Shown here: positions 24,501 to 36,857 of the stretch, piece after piece
Position numbering within the stretch: the first letter of the stretch is position 1
How the letters are laid out: each line of letters begins with the position of its first letter
NCBI GenBank assembly: GCA_947359465.1
Contig: OX375877.1
Location: forward strand, 26,423,235-26,487,234
Reading direction: 5' to 3'
Length of the DNA: 64,000 bases
Source: Metellina segmentata
Lineage: Eukaryota > Arthropoda > Arachnida > Araneae > Tetragnathidae
Made by a program: the position numbers and the translations under genes
The notes under the pieces: generated by a model
What the model saw: only the letters and a program-made list of their open reading frames with translations
Databases searched by the model: none
What the model was told of the DNA's origin: nothing

Positions 24501-24584
24501 TATGCACATTATTTTTAAGTGGCTAGGCACAAGTGACGACAAAGGTTTTTAATATCATGGTAAACAAACAATTTAATAACTTAC

Positions 24585-24661
24585 CACACAAAATTCCAAG
24601 GGCTGAACTAAATAATGCCATGTAACCAAAATAGAAAGTTGTCTGAAACAAGCCATACATC
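24585..24661 (-). CDS. TM9SF3: TM9SF3 exon 13
   Basis: It encodes [20 protein letters not shown] and LGILC, part of the penultimate and last helices. It is 77 bases, phase 2 in and phase 1 out. A 102-base intron separates it from exon 12. Confidence 0.95.
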
Positions 24662-24763
24662 CTGAAAAGGAAAATACGTTATTTGTATAATAAAGACAGT
24701 AGTGGAAGGTGAATATCAAATCAATTTTGCTAACAAAAAACTGACACATCCAGTGTAACTTAC

Positions 24764-24847
24764 TTAGTTTTAAAGAAATAGTAGTAGAATGAATACATAT
24801 ATACATAGCCAGCAGTTGAGGCTCCAGATAAGAAACTAGTCCATTGC
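24764..24847 (-). CDS. TM9SF3: TM9SF3 exon 12
   Basis: It encodes [20 protein letters not shown] and YYYFFKT, with both terminal codons split. It is 84 bases, phase 2 both ends, with acceptor TTTCAACAG and donor CTAA|GTAAGT. Confidence 0.96.
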
Positions 24848-25436
24848 CTGTTGAAATAAAAAGCTAAGTTAAATTATGTGAACGGAAAATAACGGTGTAA
24901 ACAGACTGAACTACTTTATTCTAATATAATAATACAAGAACCAGATGCCAAAAATGAACTCCTTTGGAAATAGTATGTTGTCTTTTCCAATTAAACCAAG
25001 TTACAACATAATTGCATAAATAAATTGATTAGAACATTGTGCTCTGTTTGCAATTCTGTAATTGGGCTGCTTATGCTAGACCATTGCTGTAATTTCTAGA
25101 TTCCAAGTTACTATATTCATTCATAATATTTCCTAGCATGGGAAAGAAATGGAGATATATCATAATGCCCATGTGAGCTAACAGGCACTTAAATTACATA
25201 CACTATACATAGCACAAATTTACCTCCATCAAATATTAACATCGGTTTAAAAACTGGTAAAAACCAATTTGGGAGTATGAGAATTTGTTACTGAAACATA
25301 CAGATACTGGTTTGCATGGTTATGATACTTTACAAAGCAAGTTTTGTTTTTAAGATCACATTTCAGATATCAATTCATATGGCTGCAGTAGTAGTAAATG
25401 TTGCCAGCAATTTAATTTGTATATTTCTCAATGGTG

Positions 25437-25545
25437 TACAGTGGACTCGTGTTTTTACGAACCTCCAATTAACAAACTGCACGTTTTTACGAACTACTAC
25501 ATTGGTCTCTCATGACTTGTAAAGGGGTGACTCCGAAGAGTGCCA
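25437..25545. repeat. Terminus-like fragment and repeat shared with 7,400
   Basis: TACAGTGGACTCGTG followed by TTTTTACGAACCTCCAATTA resembles one terminal repeat of a pogo/Tigger-type element, but no partner end is seen. Directly after it, GGGGTGACTCCGAAGAGTGC and CAGCACTGC match a segment at 7,404-7,432 (GGGGTGACTGCAAAGAGTGC, CAGCACCGC). Confidence 0.35.
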
Positions 25546-25889
25546 GCACTGCGACTAATAGTTGGTCTCTCATAGTATCCCATAGAAATAATTTCCCCTC
25601 TTATTTATGAATCAAAATTACATATCTCTTTTTTTTTCGAACTCAGTTTCCTCACTTTCTTTTCATTGTTTTCCTTTAAACAGGAAAAATTTGATGGGAA
25701 AGGGTGAAATGTCTTCAGACTGGTTAGACTTCAAACCTCCCCTGTTGGTAAGGGAGGCAAAAAAAAAAAAAAAACAAGAGCGATTCCGATCACAGTGCAG
25801 ATGAAGCCTTGATCCAGGAACTTCGTTGAAGGGATCCTCAAGTTCGTGAAAATTACTATTGCAGACATTAAGATCTTTTTATCATTGAA

Positions 25890-26745
25890 TTAGCCACTGT
25901 GTGGCTACCCCGCGTTGCTTGTGCCAGTTGCTTTTAAAGGTTATTGGTTTGCGAAGCAAACCAAATAGGAGTTCACAGCCTATTGGATAACAGCCATAAC
26001 AGAGTTGCCCGTGGTGTTGGTTTGCTTTGCAAACCAAATGGGCGTTTGCCCATGACAGTTCTTTTTCTGGAGGTCCCATTGCCTGTGAGGTGGTTTGCTT
26101 CGCAAACCAAAAAAATATAAATATTCAATTGAAAAATTATTTATTAAAAGGTAATCAAACGTATTTGTCATAAGTAAAACGTAAATAAAATCAAACGTAA
26201 ATCTATCTGGTGTCAAATATTCCGCAGATTTCAAATCCTTTCAAATTTTAAATCTATCTTTAACGATCCGATGTTACAAAAAAGAACTAAACAATACCAG
26301 CCAAATGGTTTTTTTTATTTTCTTTGCTTTCTTTCGTTGAAATCGTAAGAGGGCTGGAAATGTAATGTGTTTATTTTTGGAACACATATGATAACATTCT
26401 TTCACATTCTCTTGCAAAAATACAAAAGATATTCAATTTAGAAATTTTATTTATTCAAAGAAAATAAAATTTTTAGGTATCGATCTGATGTGAAATTTTC
26501 CAGGGATTTCAAATCTGTCTGAAATTTTTACCGTCTTCAACGGTCTAGGAGATAGAAAAAAGAACTACAAAACTAAAGTTAAAATTTTATTTTTTATTGT
26601 CTGTCGGAAAATCATTCCTCTGTGCAAAACGTAAACAGAAAAAATAAATTTGGAATCAGTCATAACTTTATGCTGTTGCCATTCCAAAGTAAACAATAAT
26701 TAAATTTCATTAAATTCATTTTTAAATGTTCCTTAATGGGTCGTA
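25890..26745 (-). mobile_element. Helitron family 1, 5'-truncated
   Basis: The minus-strand 3' end is CTAA at 25,890-25,893 preceded by the hairpin GCCACACAGTGGC. The interior carries the family's GGTTTGCGAAGCAAACC palindromes and the ATTTCAAATC/GAAATTTT blocks. The TCTCTACTATTATAAAAGG start is missing; homology fades at about 26,745. It lies in TM9SF3 intron 11. Confidence 0.65.
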
Positions 26746-27005
26746 ATCGTTTCCAGTCAGTGCCTCGAGAAAAGTAGAACCGAAAACTGGTACCGATAAT
26801 ATTAGACAGTAATTTATCCATACTGAGAATGTCAGTAATTTTCAAACCCTAGCTCTGGAACATTATCAGGTTTGGGGTCATTTTGAAAGAGGTAACTGGT
26901 ATGGAGAATTTTCATCAGTAATTTACTGGTAGTGTGAAATGCCAGTAATTCACAAACCATAACAACCACTAGGAATAAAAATGTTATTTTATCATTCAAA
27001 CTCAC

Positions 27006-27152
27006 CATCTATAATCTTCTGCATTGAGGAGGAAGTAGGTGCAGACAATGGTTACACAGACTGTGACTATAGCCAGGATAATGAAAACTAGAAGCATGAA
27101 GCCATACACATAGTATATTTTATAGGCCCAAAATGACGTGAATATGAAATAC
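27006..27152 (-). CDS. TM9SF3: TM9SF3 exon 11
   Basis: It encodes [20 protein letters not shown], a long hydrophobic segment and LLNAEDYRW, with the Trp codon split across the junction. It is 147 bases, phase 2 both ends, with donor AGATG|GTGAGT. Confidence 0.96.
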
Positions 27153-27249
27153 CTATTTAAGAAAATAAGCAATCAAAAGTATGCTAAAAATATTACAATT
27201 TTCACTATTATATATTAAATATTATTATATATTATATACTAAATATTCA

Positions 27250-27415
27250 ATTTATAAAATTTAAATAAAGGCATTTATTATATAGTATTTAAATAAAGGC
27301 ATTTATTATATAGTATTTAAAAGAAAGGCATTTAATTCACAAAATAATAATTTATAACATTTAAATGAAGGCATTATTATATAATATTTGAAAGAAGGGC
27401 ATTTAATTCACAAAA
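27250..27415. repeat. AT-rich tandem repeat in TM9SF3 intron 10
   Basis: Four to five imperfect units contain ATTTAAATAAAGGCATTTAT and TATATAGTATTTAAA, with a spacing of roughly 34 bases at first and longer later. The TAAAGGCATTTA word is the clearest register mark. No function is visible. Confidence 0.65.
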
Positions 27416-28784
27416 TGTCTGTTTAGAATCAATAGCAAAAACAATAAACGAGCAGGCATAAATGAATAATTAAAAACCTATGAAACCTAAATAAGTTTTG
27501 TTTGTGTCATGTGTACTTCCAGTGAGATATTGGAGCTTTTTCATGTTCTCAAAAAAAAAACACACACAAAGTATGTTGCCAACTCGTCAGTTAGTGCATG
27601 ATGCATCGATGCTATAAGATTTTAACAGCGTTCCTTTTAATGAACATTCTAAGAGAGTACAGAGGACAGTACAATCATTTTAAATCAACGTTTGCCATAT
27701 AAATACAATTAGTTCACTAAATTTTGTGTGTGTCACGAAAAGTTCTATAAACTCTAAAGAAAATCCAGTAATTTACCTTATAAATACTTGGTATATCTTG
27801 TAAAATACCTTGCCCTACAGTATTGTAGAATAACTATACAATTAAAATGAAGAATAGATGTGTTATACCTCGACTACTTATGGCTCCTTTGACTTAAAAC
27901 TGTTCTTTCTATTATACGGTTATTAAAATATTTATTTATATGCTTGACTTGACACACCCTTTTAGTTGATAATTAAATCATAGTATTTTGACATAGAAAA
28001 ATATGTTTGACAGAATATGAATGTCCTTTGGTTCAAAGATAAAAACAAAATTGATATTAACTACACCGGAGCAGCTTTATCCAACAAAGTTCCTTTGGAA
28101 TTCAGAGAATACCTTTGACAATTGTTAGGAGAGTTGTTCTATATTCATGAGGAGTCCACCTATCTATTGAGTTATTTGTTCACTCAAAAGAACACTTGTT
28201 CTAATTCTTTGGTTTCAACTTCCCATTTAATTCAAGAATGAAAACCAGAAAGATTTTTAAGATAGAAAAAAGCATTGTGCAAATGTCGCATAAGAAAATG
28301 CTTAAAATTAAGTATTAAAATAAACATAATTCAAAGGGCACCAAATTGGCAACAATGGAGTCAACCTGGTCATAAGAAAGTAAATTAAAGCAGACGAAGC
28401 AATCCTGCTGTCTGAACAAAAAATGTAACAGGCTACTGTTACATGCTAGCTTGGTGACAGTTTGAAATTGGTAAAACCGATTTTGCGACATTTTACACAA
28501 AATGGCACCAAATATATGCAAAAACAAGCAATTACATTTTTTCTTGAATGTCCAAAACTGGAGGCTCATAGGTCACTTGCTTTAAGCATCCCTGTTTATG
28601 TAAATTATGCATTAAACCCATGCATAGCTGTCATGTCTTTTGGAGTGTCTTGGTTGTTTGCCAATTAAAAATTTATCACACACAATTAAAAAAGCCATCT
28701 GAATACACGATAACAAGGGGTTACTGTTATTGTATGCAAATTTAAAAGAAACAAAACTAACTAAAAATTGAACAAAGAACTTAC

Positions 28785-28993
28785 ATCTCTATGAATATCG
28801 AACCAAATGGAAGAATTCCACCAAGACAGATAATAACAGCTGGTTCCATAAACCATTTTTTCTCTGGAATAGGCCTGGGCACTGCATTGATTCGGCATGG
28901 ATAATTAGGTTGTCCAGATAAGTTACGGCCCAGTACAGTGCCCACCAGTGTGAGAGGCAAAATGACGAAAAGGCAGATACATGTCACGGCAAC
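28785..28993 (-). CDS. TM9SF3: TM9SF3 exon 10
   Basis: It encodes [20 protein letters not shown], then [32 protein letters not shown] and a further helix ending FGSIFIEM. It is 209 bases, the longest coding exon, and ends in phase 2 with donor GAGAT|GTAAGT. Confidence 0.97.
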
Positions 28994-29131
28994 CTGAGTA
29001 AAGAAACATCAAAATTTATATTTTTAATTTAGGACACAATTACTGCCTTAAAAGCAAACAATAGTTTTTCATTGCTTGATCCCAATGAAAGAATAATCAT
29101 TATAAGACACAATAAAATCGAAACAAATATA

Positions 29132-30044
29132 TTGGGTCATCCGGAAAGTTCTGCGCGTTTTCAAATCGAAGCTAGCTTTATTATTTTGCTAACGCTGATA
29201 AGGAGTGACCTTGATTGAAGCAGATGTTTAAATTAAGTCTTTTCTGCTTACACTGCATAATTATAGCATGTGGCATAGTTTTGGTTTCACTGCAGTGCTA
29301 AGAATAGAGAACAAGAAAGTTCATTTTTGTGTCATATTATGCTCTTTTATTTTAAGAAAGGAAAAAAATGCTAGTCAGACCGCTCGTAAAATGTGTGCTC
29401 TATATGGACATAGTGCTGTTTCTGAGGCCACAGTTCGAAGGTGGTTTGTTAAATTTAAGAGTGCAAATTTCAGCCTCGAAGATGATGCACGCTCTGGACG
29501 ACCATCTTCTGTAAATGAGGACAAAAAGTAATGCTTTCTGTATGGTGGGACTACAAAGGAATTGTTGCCATAAAATCAGACAGTAAATTCGAAAAAATAC
29601 TGTTCTCAAATGGCAGTATTAAAAGCAGAAATCGAAGCAGAGGCCAGAACTGACCAATCATCAAGGTGTTAGTGTTCCAGCATGACAATGCTCAGCCACA
29701 CGTTTCGCTGAATGTCAGACTTATTGAGTATGGCTGAGACGTTTTGTGTCATTTCCCATATTCACCAGACCTTGCCCCCTCAGATTTTCACCTCTTCAGG
29801 TCACTTCAAAATTCTTTCAGCGGGCCTGGAGTTCAATTCTTTGGAGACTGTCAACAGCATCTCAATAACTTCTTAACAAATAAAAATAAGCCTAATGATT
29901 TTTTTTTATTTCCAACTGCCAGAAATATGGCAAAAAGTCATAGAACAAAATGGGGCTTTTGTGATTCAATAAATTTTTATACTTTTATACTGTTTTGTTG
30001 GTATTTATCTTAAAAAAACACACAGAACTTTCTGGATGACCCAA
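29132..30044 (+). mobile_element. mariner element, internally deleted
   Basis: The terminal inverted repeats are TTGGGTCATCCGGAAAGTTC at the left and, reversed, TTGGGTCATCCAGAAAGTTC at the right. TA flanks both ends (29,130-29,131 and 30,045-30,046). The transposase remnants include an N-terminal HTH region (ATVRRWFVKFKS, then DARSGRPSSV), a WWDYKG block, HDNAQPH with the second catalytic Asp, and SPDLAPSDFHLFR with the third (DD34D). The element is 913 bases against about 1.3 kb for intact mariners: the part carrying the first catalytic Asp is gone, and frames are broken. It cannot make an active enzyme. Confidence 0.9.
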
Positions 30045-31073
30045 TATATATAAAAAAATGTGTGTATATTTTCTATAACTAATCTACCCGTTTGACCAAT
30101 CCACACCAAAATTTGGTACATTTGTACTTAAGAACACTGCAGAAAACATAGGCTATTACTATCCTGTCTTCAGGCCAATCTGTAGCACTTACAACCATGA
30201 CAATTGGTACACAAGTAGTCTTAAAAGTGCCCTTCGAAGCCACAATTTTAAAATCTAAAGTTTGTTTTCCTGCAATATATAGGATAGGGACAAGGAAACA
30301 GATTCTACAGGAAATTGAAAGGATACAATGGCAATTTTCACAACTTACGTTTTGTATTGGAGCACTAAAAGCCCAAACGAAAAACTCGTTGATCATAAAA
30401 GCGTAATTTTGCTATTTGAGATCAGGTCAACCAGAATTAATGTTTTATTTTATAAATTTGATTTGGAATCCTCTGTTTGTGTATTTGAGTTAACACAGGG
30501 AAATGCCATGGTCATATTTTAGCAGTCAGTCTTACTTCGGAGGCATATATTTGCATCCGAAATAAACTGTAGAAGCTATGAAAAAGTTATAAAACCAAGG
30601 AAAAAGTATTTTTTTGTACAAGTTAAATGAATGCATTTTTCTATGTAAGAAAAGCGATTATTCGACTTCACTTTTCAATCAAAATTTAACCATTACAACC
30701 TGAACAATGCCAGGTTATTCAGTTAGCAAATTAATAAAATAACTTTACAACCAGGTTAAAATTCAGATGTGGGACTTGATAAGACGTATTTCCGCACAAT
30801 GAATAAAAATAGCTGAATATATATAATTTTCGATTATTGATAAAAAGTGTATTACTTTCCTGAAATTAGCAATGGAAATTGTTTGGTGCATTCTTCAACT
30901 CTATATTGATAGTTGTAATATTACTTTAGTTAGGGCTTTTTCGTGGTCATGAGATAATGATAGTATAAGCATTACATCTATAGAACCACCTTTCCAATTT
31001 GTGGTTCTGTTGCAATGAATTATTGATTGGTGTTACTATAAGGCATTCTATTTTCTCAGTTTTTTTCATGTGC

Positions 31074-31117
31074 ACCTTATTAACACAACTTTATAAATAA
31101 AGTAGTGTTAATAAGGT
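31074..31117. repeat. Perfect-arm hairpin in TM9SF3 intron 9
   Basis: ACCTTATTAACAC and GTGTTAATAAGGT are 13-base complementary arms. The inner ACTTTAT/ATAAAGT pair extends the stem after one mismatch, leaving a 2-base loop. It could be a small foldback element or a cruciform site. Confidence 0.8.
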
Positions 31118-31326
31118 ATGATAATTTAAGAACTTTAATGAGATCAAAGTGCTTTGGAGCTTTTTGAACAAAAGGCAAATTTTCCTTTCTGAAATTGCAC
31201 TACCAGTTTTAAAAAATGGCAAAATAATTGTTCAAAATGACAACTATAGGTCCTACAAGAAATGTTACTCTAGTTTTAAAAAAAAATTCATAAAGCAACA
31301 AAACAAACTATCACAACATTACTTAC

Positions 31327-31457
31327 CATAGTACCAAAAGGTATAGCTCTCGAAGCATGATAATAAATAGCAATGAAGTTGATGAGAAATGCAGTTCCAC
31401 AGACCAAGGAGGGCAGAAGGAATGCACTCATTACCATTTGTTTTATCCAACGTTTTC
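31327..31457 (-). CDS. TM9SF3: TM9SF3 exon 9
   Basis: It encodes [20 protein letters not shown], then [19 protein letters not shown], two hydrophobic stretches with a conserved loop. It is 131 bases and ends in phase 0 with donor ATG|GTAAGT. Confidence 0.97.
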
Positions 31458-31724
31458 CTGCAGATACAGGTGTATGCATTAACAATAAAACACAATACTT
31501 TGAACTCCTTAAGTGTGCCCCAAAAGTTGAATATTTGTCATATCGTCACTCAAAGTGCAATAGGTCGTAAGTCAAGAAATCTATTTTCCCCCCTTTTATT
31601 ATTGCTATATGTGGCATTTTGCGATTTCCACCTGGTGTCAAAATCTCTAATGTCATCAGCTGACCCACTAAAAGTTACAAACAAATGTATATAACAAAAT
31701 AGAATCAAATCATCAGGAAAACTA

Positions 31725-32109
31725 GTGCAAAGTCCCAAATCCGGAATCCTCAAAACCTCGGCTATTCCAAATTTTTTGTAATTTTTTTTTTGTAAAAAAA
31801 AAAACTTAATCTAACCCTCCCACGCATGCGAATTTAGCAAGTGCAATAGTAAAAAAGATAAATAAATAGGAATAATTTTTTAAATAGGAAAAAAACTTTT
31901 TTAATACAATGTAATAAATTTTACTTCTGTGCTGTGTGGTATTTACTCCGAACATGTCCGTTATTTTGCGTTGTTTCATCAATCAATTCCAGGTTGAACT
32001 CTACATTTTTTTAAAATTGTCTGAAAGATGTAAAAAAGCGAGGAAAACTAAAAACACTTGTTAGCAAAATGTCCGGATTTTGGACGTACGGATTTGGGCC
32101 TTTGTATTG
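31725..32109. mobile_element. CAGTACAAAG MITE copy
   Basis: The ends are GTGCAAAGTCCCAAATCCGG at the left and GGATTTGGGCCTTTGTATTG at the right, with TA on both sides. The interior matches the copy at 41,740-42,097 read in reverse (GTGGTATTTACTCCGAACAT, TTTTGCGTTGTTTCATCAAT). It sits in TM9SF3 intron 8 and is non-coding. Confidence 0.75.
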
Positions 32110-32964
32110 TATTAGTTTTTTAGCTCTCCTGAAAAATGCAACTCTTAAATAAAACCTTTTGCACTTTCAGCGACAATATGTACAATATTTTACAACCAAA
32201 GAATAAATTTATCTAAAAAAATACATACACTACATCAAAAGTGCTTCAGAAAAATTAAATATAAATACTTTTCAAACAGATAAAAATATACTAATAATAT
32301 GAAAAAACTCATTTTAAATAAAATTATAGTATTCTAAGGAATAAAGTTTGATAAAAACATACATAAATTACGTAAAGACACACCAGTGAAGGAAATGTAT
32401 TCTAGCTATCATTAACAAGAAATCTTGCTTTAATTTTATGGGATATTGGTTTTATCCTTTTCCAACTAGGAAAGGAAAGAGCAACATTAACAGTTGAATG
32501 TCATTTAGAGGAATGTGTTCTCTAGTGAGGAGTGAGACAGTGACCCAGTTAACACCTGTTAAAAAAACAACGTCCATGTCTCAAAAAAATTTACACATAA
32601 ATACCTTCAAAAGATTTTTTAAGTTCATACATGAAGCTAACAAAGTATGCATAATCAGAGTATTAGAAAATTTATGTATATATTGATAGCATGATGACAG
32701 GTATAAAATTACATTTTAATAACTTATCAATCACCGGGCTACTGAAATAATGTAACATATTCCAGTTTTCTTAAGCCAACATTGTTAAATTAATATGCTA
32801 TGATTTTTATAGACATACCTTATTCTAAAATTTGTAATTATTATTCTTAATTAAAATTTATAATTGTTGTATCACAAGTATCTTCAATGCAAGATTTTTT
32901 ACCACTAAAAATGCCATGTCTCTTATTTATGTTGAAATTTAAATTTCTAGCCTAATTCTTTTAA

Positions 32965-33111
32965 CCTTTTGATACGGCTGATATAACAAGCACGATTCTA
33001 TCTCGGCACGATTCTTATAACTTCCAACATACAACGGATGTACTGGCCATTGTCTAAATTCTTTCTTGCCACGATCATGGTACAACTGATGTACCTGCTG
33101 TAGTCTAAAGG
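32965..33111. mobile_element. Short piggyBac-like MITE (TTAA target)
   Basis: It is flanked by TTAA at 32,961-32,964 and 33,112-33,115, with ends CCTTTTGATACGGC and, reversed, CCTTTAGACTACAGC. The interior CACGATTCTTATAACTTCC and GTACAACTGATGTAC words match the longer relative at 55,243-55,577. At 147 bases it is a minimal family member. Confidence 0.7.
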
Positions 33112-33969
33112 TTAAAAATCACAGCATTTGTGTTTCAAACGAAGCACTTGCACAGTAATGTGAACTTCTGAAGAAATAGTATTCAAAAAATAGGATTTGG
33201 AAACGGAATACAGAAGGAAGCAACTGTGATCTTTAATTTCAGTGAAAATCTTTTCTTGGCCTAATCAAATATTATTCTCCTACTAGCATTTCTACTAAAA
33301 ATATCCATTCATCAAAATTTTCAAAAACTAAAATAACGGACTCCAGGAGAACTTCTTACGATCCTGTATAAATGGTTTGAATCCAGACCTGAGCATATTT
33401 GTAGTGGTTCGGAATTCACTGTGAGCCAAAGATTCCAGTCGAATTTGTCCTCATATAGCAAAAAAAAATTTCCATGTATTACTATTTGAAGACCAATATG
33501 ATTTGGCCAATCTCCCTTTTAAACAATTTAATAGGTTTAAAAACCGTTTCACACACATTAAGTTTTCAAGCAGATATTTCAGATCAAGTAAAACTGTTGT
33601 TATTCAAACTAAAATCAGTCCCAAGCTTGTTTCCAGGGCTTTCTGCAGAGGTTTGAAACAATCGTGAAAAGGTGCAAAGACAAAAATAAATTTCACTGTA
33701 CTTACAAAGGATCAATATCAGTATTACGATCAAATCACATTCAAAACGGAAAACTTTTCCAACATTGTTTGAAGCAATGGCCAATACATCTAAAAGAATG
33801 CAGCCTCAACGATTTTCTTAACCAGGATAAAACTACCAACTAGCCAGAACTCCTGGACATGCATTTCAAGATAGGACATGATAACCCTACCTATACATGC
33901 ATTATAAGATCCAAATTTTAAAAATACCTAATTTATCACTAGATGAATACATAAACCTTGAACACTTAC

Positions 33970-34064
33970 CGCCCATTCTTGAAAACAGACTACCACCAAA
34001 ATAGCCATTGATAGGAGATGTCGTAGCATATACAAATATTGATGTACTCAACAAAGAACCTCTC
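33970..34064 (-). CDS. TM9SF3: TM9SF3 exon 8
   Basis: It encodes [20 protein letters not shown] and [11 protein letters not shown], a conserved transmembrane and loop segment. It is 95 bases, phase 2 in and phase 1 out, with acceptor TTTTGCAG and donor GGCG|GTAAGT. Confidence 0.96.
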
Positions 34065-34234
34065 CTGCAAAACAGATACATTGTCTATTCATAAATTTAC
34101 AGAAACTTGTAAACGCATTACATTAAACTGGGTTCATGATAAATACATTTCATTTTAACAAATATACTGAAACAAACACGGAAAAGCTAATAATCCATTG
34201 CTTACATAAGATGTTAATTCACATATGTACTTAC

Positions 34235-34401
34235 TCTGTGTACAGTTCACCCAGAATTGAAAATATTATAACACAGAGAATCACCACAGTGATTTGATAT
34301 CCAGATCCAATAAGAGCTGTGAAAAGAGTGGGATTGGTTGGCGGCCGGAAAACATCTCCATGAACTTGTTTCCATCCGTATTCATCACCCAGGTCTCTTT
34401 C
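34235..34401 (-). CDS. TM9SF3: TM9SF3 exon 7
   Basis: It encodes [20 protein letters not shown] and a hydrophobic segment [16 protein letters not shown]. It is 167 bases, phase 0 in and phase 2 out. The last codon, GA|G, is completed by exon 8 to give the conserved Glu of the YTERGS motif. Confidence 0.95.
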
Positions 34402-35148
34402 CTACAAAGATATTAATTATTTTACAGGTGAAAGACTGAAATAAGACATCGCGGAAAAAGCAGCATTACTACTTAATGAACTAGTCCGAGTTGGTAAAGA
34501 ACAAAATCATCCTATGTATTTTTTATTGGAAAACAGTGTAGATGAATGGCATGGTTTCCACACCTTTATTCAAAAATAATTCCAAGAACTTTTCAAAAAA
34601 CCCCAAAATTTTTTTTCAAGGACCTAAAATTTTTTATGACGACAAGGCATACACAAAAGTTGTCAATTAAAAAGAAAAATGTGAAAAATATATAAAAAAT
34701 ACATAACTTTTTTACATTGATAGTCAAAAAAAGAAGGTTATCATCAATTTTGGTTATAATTTGGATTTTCTTTTCCCACAGAAGAATAATTTCACACAAC
34801 TAAGAACTTTGACCTTTTCACATTTTTCCAAAAACTTGAAATATTGGAGCTACCTCCTTTTTGCAGCAAACCCTTCAACTGACAGTTCAAACTAGTTTCA
34901 ACCCCCACTGTTTTGTTGCACTAATTTAAATTTTGTGGCTCTCGCAGAAGTGTGTTTCTGTTATTATGTGGCATACATTAGAAAACTGATTTTCTAGTTA
35001 CTTTTAAAATAAAACCCCTTCTCACAGAGCTTGGTCAGCAGACCTAAGTTAAGAATCAATGAAGCACTGCGAGCTTAAATATATTAATTTAAAAAATACT
35101 GCTTTTATTTCAGATATAACAAATATAGAATAAATAAAACATGCTGAC

Positions 35149-35280
35149 CATATCATCCATCTCCTCATCCTTGCTATATCGAGCATAATCTTTGCGCAGT
35201 GTCCGCATTAGGATCATACTGACGAGACCAACGAGGAAAATCACCATCATAAATGAGTTGAAAATCGAAAACCAATGAAT
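35149..35280 (-). CDS. TM9SF3: TM9SF3 exon 6, first transmembrane helix
   Basis: It encodes [20 protein letters not shown] and then [19 protein letters not shown]. The first of the nine-helix bundle is followed by a cytosolic loop that is almost invariant in the family. It is 132 bases, phase 0 both ends. The donor ATG|GTCAGC departs from GTAAG/GTGAG at +3. Confidence 0.96.
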
Positions 35281-35371
35281 CTGCATGGATTGTATAAGAA
35301 CACAATTTAAGCTTTCAAAAAAGAAACATTGCTTCAAAAAAATGTATGTAGAAAAGTTAAGTATATTTTAC

Positions 35372-35449
35372 CCTATGCTGGAAAAAGCTGGGATCCAAGT
35401 ACTTATCGAATCTATCCTCATACTTCACACTAGATGGTTTCCAATTTAC
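35372..35449 (-). CDS. TM9SF3: TM9SF3 exon 5
   Basis: It encodes [20 protein letters not shown] and SFFQHR, the end of the lumenal domain. It is 78 bases, phase 0 both ends, with acceptor GATGTAG and donor AGG|GTAAAA. The preceding intron, about 6.9 kb, is the longest in the gene and holds several transposons. Confidence 0.96.
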
Positions 35450-36857
35450 CTACATCAAGAAAAGTTACACTAAAGATTTCATTCAAATGTCAAGAATTTA
35501 TAAAATGTATACAATTATGTTTTCAGTATTTGGTTAAGTATGGAAACATAATATCCAAGAGAAAGAATATAATTTAGCACATACTAACACAGATAATCAT
35601 TTTAAAATATTTATTTTTTAACAAATTCTGAACTGACGGTAAATAAAAATTAAAAGGCAAATTGAAAATGAAACATACAAAATACTATATTTACCTTATT
35701 ACATATAATAGAATCCAAACTTAAAAATTAACAATTTTAAGTTTGTACAGCACATTATAAAAAACACTTAGATAAATTAAATACTAGCACCCCGCCTTGA
35801 AGGTTGAAGCTTTGGGGGTTTGAAGAAACCAGAACTCCATTTGTGCACAGCAAGTGAACATTTTTATGTTTCTTAACATATTTAATTGCATTATTCTTTA
35901 CCAAGATATTCAGATTAGTTAAACAATCAACCCAAATAGAAATACTTAAATCTTGTTGACCAAATTTTATACTTCAATAAGTTTTTGCCAATTAGTATGG
36001 ATGAAAATTTTATTCAATAGCGAAACATTTATTCTGTTTTTGACTTTTGAGCATACTTAAGTTTTTAAACTATCACACTAGACCTAACACCTGCTTTTTT
36101 TTGTTAGTCTAAAGGTCATATTCACAAGTCTCGAGTTACCTAGAGGATCGGTTGATCCACCGGTCAGAGATAAATTACAAATCATCAAGAACTGTATTTT
36201 TAAACGGTGGGTTGAGTGATCCATGGATTAAAATGCTACGCTCACTTAGATTGGCTACTACCATGTCATCACGATCACGTGATATTGTTTATATTTGTAA
36301 AGACGCCCGAATTTGCATTCATACTAGTCAAACACGTACTTCGCCAGCAGAATTGATTTCAAATTATGATTAAATAGATCATATACAGCATTTAATTTGG
36401 GTTCGGAAAAAGAAATACAAAGGTATTTCATTTCAAATTAGATTTTTATGGAAACTAAATTTTCCAAGAAAGAATTGTACACAATGCCTTGACAAATCAA
36501 TGTAATCCGATTATCTTTGTACCTGTCAGCATGGGTCTGTGTTGGTGTAAAATGAAGTAACGCTTGCACATTGTCAATTTTCTTTCCTTTTCGTAATAAA
36601 TCAACAAAATAATTTTTATTCCACGACGAATTAGCATCTGCCATGGTCATATTTTACCGTTCACTCTCTCATGGGGTTCTACTCTAGCGAATCAGAATAT
36701 AGTTAGATCCAGAACACATCTGGGCACATCTATTTTATAGAAAATGTAATTGAATTATTTTTTTGATTCATATAAGATCAGTCGAATGCACTTCGTAGCA
36801 AGAATACTGTAATTTAGCTCAGAATGAAGTGCGTCGTCCATTTTCTTTAGTTTACAG

